Position numbers and translations under genes: made by a program | Notes under the pieces: model-generated | Seen by the model: only the letters and a program-made list of their open reading frames with translations | Databases searched by the model: none | What the model was told of the DNA's origin: nothing | NCBI GenBank assembly: GCA_954871525.1 | Contig: OX940865.1 | Span: 2,728,001 to 2,792,000, forward strand | DNA length: 64,000 nt | Source of the DNA: Parietaria judaica | Lineage: Eukaryota > Streptophyta > Magnoliopsida > Rosales > Urticaceae | Direction: 5' to 3' | In this document: positions 56,442-64,000 of the stretch, in pieces | How positions within the stretch are numbered: position 1 is the first letter of the stretch | Layout of the letters: the number at the start of each line of letters is the position of its first letter

Positions 56442-58656
56442 ATGGTTGGTTCGGGTATGAATTTGATTACGACTGTGATTGGGTTTGGAATGAGTGCGAC
56501 ATTCATCGTGTTCGTGTGTACGAGGATCATCTGTGGCAGGCTCAGGAGGAACGAATCCAGGCCTATGTTTGAGATTGAATCCAGGATTGATCTTGAACAG
56601 GTACGTTCATTATGTACTCGAGTTCATACTTATCCTCTATAAAATACTTGAAGTGCGTGATCTGTGTGTTTGTACCATAGTTGAATCTCCTATTGTGTAG
56701 CCGCAACCGTAGCTTAAAATAGAAAAATAAATTTATATGTTTTTGAGAGTCTGTTATCCGAACCCATTTTTGAGGCTCAAAGGTTCGGAGATGTAAGATT
56801 ATCCGGATTTTCGTGGATTTTCTCGAGAAAGCGGGGGGATTGTGTTTTTGGGAGTAGAGATTTTACCCTACCGCGCGGCTTTAGGTTGCGGGATCATAGC
56901 CATCGCGTCGCGCACTCTCTTTGTCCTCGATTGTATTTCTTCGATTACAGCGGATTTTCGTAATGAAATCTCCTGCTGTTTAGGGACTCGCGGAACAGAA
57001 GAAGAAAACAAAATTTTCAGAAGGCCCGACCTGTTTCAAAACTTCGCGGGGTGAAATAAACTTATATTACATTTTTGGGATATTGTATCTGTGATTAGAA
57101 ATTTTATCCTAATGTGTGATTTTCGGTTTCGGGTTTGCAGACGTCATTGAACATTCTCTTCATCCTCTCGATCATAGCGAATTGGCATCTTTACCTATTG
57201 GGTTTCTTCTGGAATTGAGTTTCTACGTAAAAATCCTCGTGTCGTTTTCTTTCCTTTCGTTAAAAGCTCGTTGCTTCATAAATTTTTCAAACTTAGGAAC
57301 AAGCCCAAAATATCAAATTAGTGTTGTAGAGATTGGCTGCATATGAATTCAATTAGTGTTGCGCATCAGACATTGTTGAACTCGAAAATTTTAATTTAGA
57401 GTTTTGATTATTGATCTTTTAACATTTTGTTTCTCTCTTTCCGTTCTTCGTCATCGTCTTCTTCGAATGGTTTAGAGCTTGAGTTTGGAGCTTTTAAGGT
57501 TTGATTGTTTGATGGCAGCCAGAGCATCACGGCAGCGGCCTTGAACCGGTTTTGGTCGCTGCAATTCCGACTATGAAGTTCAACCAAGAGGCCTTCAGCT
57601 CCATAGACGACACACAGTAAGTTCGGAATTTTTAAGATTCAGTTTATGCATAATCAGTTCGTTATTTTTCATCGGATAATTATGACGAGGGAAATGTTGA
57701 GCAGAATGAAATTATTTAGTCAACATTTTTAAGCTAATATGAGAATCTTGTTCCTTATTATTACTTTGAACTACTTCACTGACAATCTTATTTTAGCGTG
57801 ACGGTACCGAGAAACCTCTTAAGCCTGGATCAGTCTCTCTAAAATTTATGATATTGTTTTGTGCTAATCACGTAAATGTGCGAAGTAATCAAATGGAGCT
57901 TCTGTAAAGCTCTAGGCTCACGTGATTCACCAAAGAAATGAGTTCCCGTTTATTTTTATTGAATAAAGAAACCAATACAAAAGACCGTTCCTTCAAGAAC
58001 ACGGTCAGAGCCCTCCCAAGAGATGTCTTGAGTAAATGAATGAAAACGGCACAAATCCCTTGGCACCGTTATATTGGGGTTATTTCCCTTATAGAAAATA
58101 ACCCCTTAAAATACTTTCAAGTGAAAATATTAATTATAATTTAGTTACTAATAAAATAGGGGTCTAACAGTTTCGGAGCTGTGAGTTACAACAGAACTAG
58201 CTTCTCTGTGCGGATAATTTATTTATTTTCGCAACATCTAGCCTTGGTCATATTACTTATTTAGTCGTTGAATCATATTCCATGCGCAGATGCTCGATAT
58301 GTTTGGGCGATTACCAAGAGAAGGAGGTGCTGAGAATCATGCCCAAATGCGGCCACAACTTCCACCTCTCGTGCATCGACGTGTGGCTGAGAAAGCAGTC
58401 CACTTGCCCGGTTTGCCGTCTTCCGTTGCAGGAGTCTCTCGGCACCAAAAACGTGAGGCCGGTCATGTTCAGCAGAGCTCAGTCCTTCGAGGATTCAGAG
58501 ACGGTCACGATCGTCGAGCATTCTCAGCAATGGCTGTTGCCCGGAACCGACAGATCAGCAGTAGGGCGTAACGTCGAGCATCAGAGGAACATAATAGAAG
58601 AGTCACTTCCAACGACATCGAGCGAAGTGGAAACAGCTCAAACAAGGCACCAATGA
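56442..58656 (+). CDS. ATL-type RING-H2 E3 ubiquitin ligase, 3 exons
   Basis: Predicted membrane-anchored E3 ubiquitin ligase. Exons: 56442-56600, 57519-57616 and 58290-58656, giving 207 residues. Splice sites are CAG/GTACG, GCAG/CC, CA/GTAAGT and GCAG/AT. The last junction restores a Gln codon (CA+A) before the RING. A transmembrane segment lies at residues 8-32 (LITTVIGFGMSATFIVFVCT). The linker is SGLEPVLVAAIPTMKF. RING-H2 residues 87-128 are CSIC, then CGHNFHLSC, then CPVC, with spacing C-x2-C-x15-C-x-H-x2-H-x2-C-x10-C-x2-C and all eight ligands present. The Trp two residues after Asp (DVW) needed for E2 contact is present. The tail is Ser/Thr-rich and low in order. ATL58/59-like by memory of the linker and RING. 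The start ATG was chosen because the TM begins within 10 residues; an upstream in-frame ATG at 56364 would add 26 residues. It looks intact. Confidence 0.9.
57903..58169 (-). mobile_element. Putative short solo LTR in intron 2
   Basis: On the minus strand it starts TGTTAGACCCC and ends GAGCTTTACA. TATAAGGGAAATAACC and a later AATAAAAATAAA could be promoter and polyadenylation words. Flanks GCTTC (57898-57902) and GTTTC (58170-58174) agree at 4 of 5 bases. 267 bp. It is intronic, so it does not alter the protein. Confidence 0.45.
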
Positions 58657-60140
58657 CAGAGAAACGGATCGGATTCTTGAAACGGGCACTTGCTGGGAAA
58701 ACGGTTGGTTTTTGTTGGTCAGAACAGGGCATTTGTTGTTTTTGTTTGTTTGTTTCTGAGTGATCAGCACTTTTTTACAAACACACACATATATACATAT
58801 ATTTATATATATTGAATATTTTCAAGTTTTGAGTCAAAGTTTTGTTAGAATTCAAAATGTTCATTTTCATGTACATAAAGATCAGTGTTGTTTGTAGAAA
58901 AGAAAACAAAATAAAAGAAAATTTACAGTGTTGTATTTTAGTCTGAAAATTTACGTTTCTCGTGCTTATTATTGTATAAATTTATTATTTCTCAAAATTT
59001 TAAGTTTTACATGCATGTTTTAGTATTGATTTATTATTTCGCACAAAGGCCATCCAATTTAACTTTTTCTTTTCTTTTCTGTTTAAACAATGAATGAATT
59101 TCTTCCGTTTTAAACGAGACTCAAACCGTTAGTCCTAACCTTATGACAAATTCAACTTATAAATGTACATTTATTTATTAGAAAACCCACGAAATGCCAA
59201 AAACTGGGTTTATGAGAATTGTCCATATTTTTAAACAATTCATTTATACTCATTTGTAAACTTTTTGGACCGCATGTTTATGAGAATTGTCTATATTTTT
59301 AAACCGCAGGTTTATGAATTATTTATGAATACGTAAATATAGAATCGTAAATATTATTATGTAAACCGTAAATTGTTTATTTATTTTGGTTATTTATTTG
59401 AGGTGTTAATATGAAATAAAATTCATAAAAAAATAGGGGTCAATATTCGATTTCAATTTGTTGCTACAACTAAGGAATAATATTTATACAAATACAGAAT
59501 CGTAAATATAGTTATGAAAAAAAACAGAATCGTAACTATAATTATTCAGTTATGTATGTAGCTATTTTTAAGGAAATAAATTGGTTTAATACTTAAAAAT
59601 ACCATGAAAATATTTCAAATTTAATTAAGGAATTTTTAAAATCAATCAGTCATGTATTTAGCTATTTTTAAGAAAAAAATTCGATTAGTATTTTATTTTA
59701 AACGTGATATAAATTCTAGATTTTTTTGAATTTTTTTTTTTAAATTAAATAGTTTTAACACTGAATATATGAAAATATTTTGAATTTAATTAAGGGGTTT
59801 TTAAAAATCAATCATTTATGTATTTAGCTATTTTTAAGGAAAATAATTCAAATACTAATTTAATTTAAACGTAAAGTAAATGCCATAATTATAATATCAC
59901 ACGTCCAAAATTATAAGGGTAAATTGGTCCATATTTCAAATAATTGTTGATTTTGATTACCATAAATAAGAATGGGCATTTTCTAAAAAAGTTGAGTTAA
60001 AAATGAGCATTTTGTTCATTTACCCTTTTAACTTAACCATAAGATTATATAACATAATCAGACAAACGGTGGTACTGAAGGCATAGATATGGTGTATAAT
60101 AGTGTTCAAGTTTTCCACGATTATCCATCGTTTCTCCACG
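58657..60140. other. 3' flank and AT-rich intergenic DNA
   Basis: A polyadenylation-like AATAAA lies near 58910. Further on, short direct repeats: TTTATGAGAATTGTC at 59209 and 59279, and TATTTAGCTATTTTTAAG near 59558 (variant), 59655 and 59820. No gene seen. Confidence 0.5.
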
Positions 60141-60147
60141 TTTAGAG

Positions 60148-60365
60148 GGTTAACAATTAGTTTTCTCAAGTATTCCATATTTTCTCGTACTATTTTTTTA
60201 TGAAAATTTGATGAAAAACTTAACAACTTGTTAACAAACTTTTAGTGTGTAAACAAACTAATCTCCAGTATTCCATATTTTCTTGTAGGTTTTTTTTTTT
60301 TTTTTTTATGAAAAATCGGTGAAAGACTTAACAACTTTTTAACAAACTTTTAATGTGTAAAAAAA
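60148..60365. repeat. Direct duplication, about 105 bp
   Basis: Both units carry AGTATTCCATATTTTCT, a T-run, ATGAAAA and GACTTAACAACTT-like words ending in AACAAACTTTTA(G/A)TGTGTAAA. Confidence 0.75.
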
Positions 60366-60420
60366 CAAAATCAGTGGTTCCACCGATTTCAAAAACTTAA
60401 AAGGGGTATATATATCAACT

Positions 60421-60879
60421 TTGTTCGAAAAACCTTATTCCATATCTTTCCCACAACCTCCTTCACGGATTTATCCTTCTCCACGATTTTCCAACGAAAA
60501 ACATACGCGATATTTTTTTGGATGCTTTGGTTCAGTGGCGGATCCACGGCCAACGCTATGGTGGCCGTCCCCCCCCGGAATTTCCGACATTAGTGTAGTT
60601 AGACATTCCGAGCTATTCCGGCGACTGTACCTTGCGCCCCCCCTATCTTTTTGCGTTTCTACTAAGCTATATCTCTCTTTCCTCGCCTCTCCGCCATTGA
60701 CGCATCGCATCTGTGTTTTCCGACGAGCTTTTTCATTCTCTATGCTCTCAGCGTGATGGGGAAGAAAGAGGCTAAAGTATATATTACTATTTTTCCCTTA
60801 TGTCTTGACGTTATTACAATAAAACTTGACAGCTTTTATTAATTGATTCTAAATTACAATACAACCCTTATATCTCTAA
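60421..60879. other. Unassigned sequence with CAGTGGCGGATCCACG
   Basis: A 111-codon frame (60421-60756) has no motif I recognise. CAGTGGCGGATCCACGGCC at about 60532 resembles the terminal word of several plant hAT-type or other repeats, but I found no partner end, so no element is called. Confidence 0.3.
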
Positions 60880-61800
60880 ATCATTACACAATTCTCAATA
60901 AAACTTGCCCAATCTACTCGGATGATAGGATCTGTTGATGCCGTTTTTTGGATCAAACATTGTTGAGGCCCAAGTTGTGGATTTTGGGCCTGGCCCAATG
61001 TCGTATGTTGACGTGGCGGGCTTATGTTGTCTTCTGGATGGGCCTTGGATGGCGTTGTTGCGAGGATGACATATTTTGTTGTCAATGGTTGTTCCTCTTG
61101 ATCCCTGTTGACTTCGGGATGGTCGCCGTTGACTTCAGGGTGAGGTTTTGATTGACCGATCCGGGGACCCTGGGTCGGTGTCTCTGACACTTCTTGGATC
61201 GAAAGTCTCGTGGCCGCTCGGGGTCCAGGCGATCGGGGTGACTCGCTACCTGTTGCCGCAGAGCCTAGAGTGGACCAGGCCGGGTTTTTTTACAGGTCTG
61301 GAGGCCACGCAGATCGTGGGTACCAACGAGCGGGGGAGTGCGTTCGTCCAAGAAATGGATCTTACGGGATTAGATTCTCCACCTGACTAGGCTTGCTTTA
61401 AGTCTGGGCTGACAGGACTGTCCACGGAGTCGTGGCATCTGTTGCAGATACGAGGACTAAAGGACAAAGTCTGTGCCGTACAAAGCTTTTAAGACAAGGG
61501 GAGGTGGGGTCTTGGATCTCTCTAGGATCTTTTCCAGAGGTTCCTCTCAGAGTGATCCGTTAGTCGTCCGGATCTTAGAGGAATTCCCTTAGGCTGGACC
61601 CTGCCACCTAAATAGAGGGTCCCGTCACTTGTCCCTAGACTATCCCAACAGCCGCGTAATGGACTGGAGATAGGCTAGGCACAGCGTGGAACGGAACCTA
61701 TCAGGCGGGTCGTTGGCCTTATAGAAATTCCTCCAGGGCTTCCGCTTTTATGAGATTCCTCACCTTCTGGACCTGGAAAAGGTAACACCCGAGGTCAAGG
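60880..61800. other. GC-rich unassigned repeat-like sequence
   Basis: It is GC-richer than its flanks, with LTR-like words (GTTGACGTGGCGGGC) but no visible termini. Frames at 60876-61190 and 61148-61390 show no known domain. Confidence 0.35.
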
Positions 61801-61803
61801 GAA

Positions 61804-61818
61804 GGGGGGGGGGGGGGG
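61804..61818. repeat. 15-base G run
   Basis: A homopolymer next to the N gap; its length is likely unreliable. Confidence 0.9.
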
Positions 61819-61905
61819 TTACCCCCTGATTAACCTCCGATGCTCAACATTAGTATAATATTTGAGGGGAGGCGAGTATATCGGGGGTAGAGAAAGAGAG
61901 AGAGA

Positions 61906-62105
61906 NNNNNNNNNNNNNNNNNNNNNNNNNNNNNNNNNNNNNNNNNNNNNNNNNNNNNNNNNNNNNNNNNNNNNNNNNNNNNNNNNNNNNNNNNNNNNNN
62001 NNNNNNNNNNNNNNNNNNNNNNNNNNNNNNNNNNNNNNNNNNNNNNNNNNNNNNNNNNNNNNNNNNNNNNNNNNNNNNNNNNNNNNNNNNNNNNNNNNNN
62101 NNNNN
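61906..62105. other. Assembly gap, 200 N
   Basis: Exactly 200 N, a common placeholder size. The word GCTCAACATT(A/G)GTA lies on each side (61849 and 62311), suggesting a repeat spanning the gap. Confidence 0.98.
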
Positions 62106-62548
62106 TGGATCGGCGGCCACTGAGAACCGAGAGTTCTGATATACAGGAAGTATGGCCTCGGATCTTCAATCTTCAATCTCTGGAGAGTCCGAGAATTCTC
62201 CGGTGCCTCAGCTCTAGTATGCTCATCCGCCTTTGTCTCCGAAAAATAAGAGAAAATCTGAGATCATGAGGGACATGGAGGAGGTGCCTTGTATCCACCT
62301 CTAACGCTCAACATTGGTAGGATATTTACGTCAGGAAAGAGAAAGGCGGAAATAAATAACAAGATTACGATGTTCAATCCATATTTTTGAATAAAAAACT
62401 ACTATATTTTATATAGAGATCGAGACTAGGTAAAGCCAAAGGCGGAAGCACCAACAGGGCTTGAGTCTCCCCCTCTATTTTTATTTTTGTACTATTATAC
62501 CCTAGTTTTATTTTTTTTTAGTGTAAATTCATATAAAATTTTAACTAA

Positions 62549-62557
62549 CCCCCCCCC

Positions 62558-62591
<34 letters not shown>
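62549..62591. repeat. Poly-C run
   Basis: Nine C, one A, then about 33 C. Probably a sequencing or assembly weak point. Confidence 0.9.
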
Positions 62592-62592
<1 letters not shown>

Positions 62593-62693
62593 ATTTTCTC
62601 TAAAATTTTAATGTAAGCCCCTCCAACTATGATTTTTAGCAAAATTTTAAATCTAGCCCCCATCAGGAAAATTTATAACTTGTTTTTTTAAAA

Positions 62694-62919
62694 GGGATAA
62701 TAGCGGCAAAAGTGGCCAAAGTTAGGCCAAGTGTGCAAATAAGTGGCCAAAACGATTTAATATCGGCATAAGTAGCCAAAGTTTACCAAACCGTGGATAG
62801 TACAAATTCCATCCATTTCATGTCAACGCCGTTAGCCACGTCATTTCCACAAGTGTTGAGCTTTGGCCACTTATTTGCACACTCAACCTAACTTTAGCCA
62901 CTTTTGCCGCTATTATCCC
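62694..62919. mobile_element. MITE related to the Pack-MULE, 226 bp
   Basis: The ends GGGATAATAGCGGCAAAAGT and its complement ACTTTTGCCGCTATTATCCC are inverted for about 70 bp. The word CGGCAAAAGTGGCCA and the inner TTAGCCACGTCA are shared with the element at 52792-53878, so this is a short non-coding relative. No convincing TSD in the T-rich flanks. Confidence 0.7.
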
Positions 62920-63640
62920 TTATTTTTTTTACGTTCCAAAGTATTTTTAGGGTTTATCTAGATATTTTTTCTTTTTCTTATTCTTAAGATTTGACTAAAA
63001 CTTGATTTCCGAAAGAACTGATTCCGTTTTTTAAATTTAGAACGTGAATATCACTCTCAATTTTGAAAACATTAAAATGTGTTATCGGTTTCACATGTAA
63101 TTTACGATCATAGGATTTGACATAAAACCTCTATATATTTAATTGTTAGGGACCATTATTTTATTTTATTAATATTATTACTTTTATGAAATTTTATTGT
63201 ACCATGCTTTTATGGAGTTAGTCATTTGAAATCACCACACATAACTTACGAAAAAACCATTTTTGTTAACTTTGCGCAAAATGTAGAGGTCACTAGTGAT
63301 TAGTTTAGCCTCTCCATGCTTGGAAGACTTACGCTCTGTTTGGTTCACCAGGGTACTAGATAGACAGTACTTACAAATTTTTGAGGTTCTCGGCCCTGTA
63401 CAAATTAGTGATCATGATTTAGGGGTCGAAATAGAAAAAATAAAAAGAAAACCATCTTACGGAACAAGAAATAGAACAAGAAGGTATTAGTCACTTTCAC
63501 TAATCTCAAAACCCATATCAAATCATTGATGCTACTGTTAAATTTTTTATTTTTTTTAAAACTATAGTATCTTGGTGTGCCAAACTATTAACCACGAAGC
63601 GTTGGCATTATAGACCGAAAGACTACTTCGTCCAGTAAAA
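62920..63640. other. AT-rich intergenic DNA, no gene seen
   Basis: GCTCTGTTTGGTTCACCAGGG at about 63333 looks like a common plant MITE end but has no partner here. Confidence 0.4.
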
Positions 63641-63648
63641 TTTCATTT

Positions 63649-64000
63649 AAATTAATAATCTCAATAAAATAATATTACTAAGTATCGATTTAGTCCCGGC
63701 TCTAACTAACAATGAGGCCAAAATTATTAACGAGATTATCATTTTTTTACAAAGTTTTTAAAACACTGCCCATTTTGGTACATTTTAATACACATAATGA
63801 GTAATTTTAAAAAAATATATATTGTGGCTAAATGGGTATTTCCTTAAACAAAATTTTGGGTCTCTAACAATTAAATATATCTCAATAAAATAATATTACA
63901 AAGTCTCGATTTTAGCCTCGACTCTAACTAACAATGTTAGGCCAACATTATTAATGAAAATTTTATTTTGTACAAACGTATTAAAACATACATATTTTAG
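63649..64000. repeat. Direct repeat, about 236-bp period, to window end
   Basis: ATCTCAATAAAATAATATTAC, GTCTCGATTT-like and CTCTAACTAACAATG words occur in order near 63657 and again near 63880-63960. The second unit runs off the window. Confidence 0.7.

Noticed and set aside
60525..60560. hAT-type terminus CAGTGGCGGATCC
   Set aside because: No matching opposite end or 8-bp duplication found in the window.
61819..62269. ORFs crossing the N gap
   Set aside because: They exist only because N codons are not stops.

Overview
This window looks like a repeat-rich stretch of a flowering plant nuclear genome, most likely a eudicot. It contains plant Ty1/copia and Ty3/gypsy LTR retrotransposons, a Cassandra-type element carrying 5S rRNA sequence, a CACTA (En/Spm) transposase remnant, Mutator-like elements and one intron-containing ATL-type RING-H2 gene. 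Nothing suggests a bacterial or organellar source. The sequence is a draft: there is a 200-base N gap at 61906-62105 with homopolymer runs nearby. Family names G1, G2, C1 and C2 are my own working labels.

Layout. 1-5078: a Tat-like Gypsy family (G1), with a partial LTR, a non-coding internal remnant and a complete 3' LTR. 5079-9769: a 5'-truncated Copia (C1) with broken RT-RNase H and a 3.2-kb LTR. 9902-13133: a second Tat-like Gypsy (G2) with a gag remnant, flanked by ATATA repeats. 14593-15151: a 559-bp solo LTR with perfect TSDs. 15157-17570: a G2-like LTR, gag start and an opposite-strand RT fragment. 18129-31749: a decayed CACTA element split by a Copia (C2, 19094-27851, minus strand), itself interrupted by a three-LTR Cassandra element (20773-22115). 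31750-33478: a C2 solo LTR.

33997-51735 is best read as one or more minus-strand G2-type elements: 3' LTR at 33997-38193 (split by a C1 solo LTR), polypurine tract, a 263-codon ORF antisense to pol, RNase H-integrase at 41380-42927, and RT-RNase H code at 44723-44841. A minus-strand G1 LTR (42928-44722) and a plus-strand G1 element (44842 to about 48850) lie within it. A C1 LTR fragment and a G2 5' LTR follow. All polyproteins are broken.

52-64 kb is more gene-like. It holds a Pack-MULE-like element carrying a callose synthase fragment (52792-53878, perfect 9-bp TSD), a related short element at 62694-62919, another foldback element at 55435-55826, and the only apparently intact host gene, a three-exon ATL-type RING-H2 gene (56442-58656). 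The rest is AT-rich intergenic DNA with short duplications.

No tRNA gene, CRISPR array or metabolic gene cluster was seen. The most notable signals are the tandem Cassandra, the gene-capturing MULE, the antisense ORF in the Gypsy element, and the minisatellites inside LTRs and gag.
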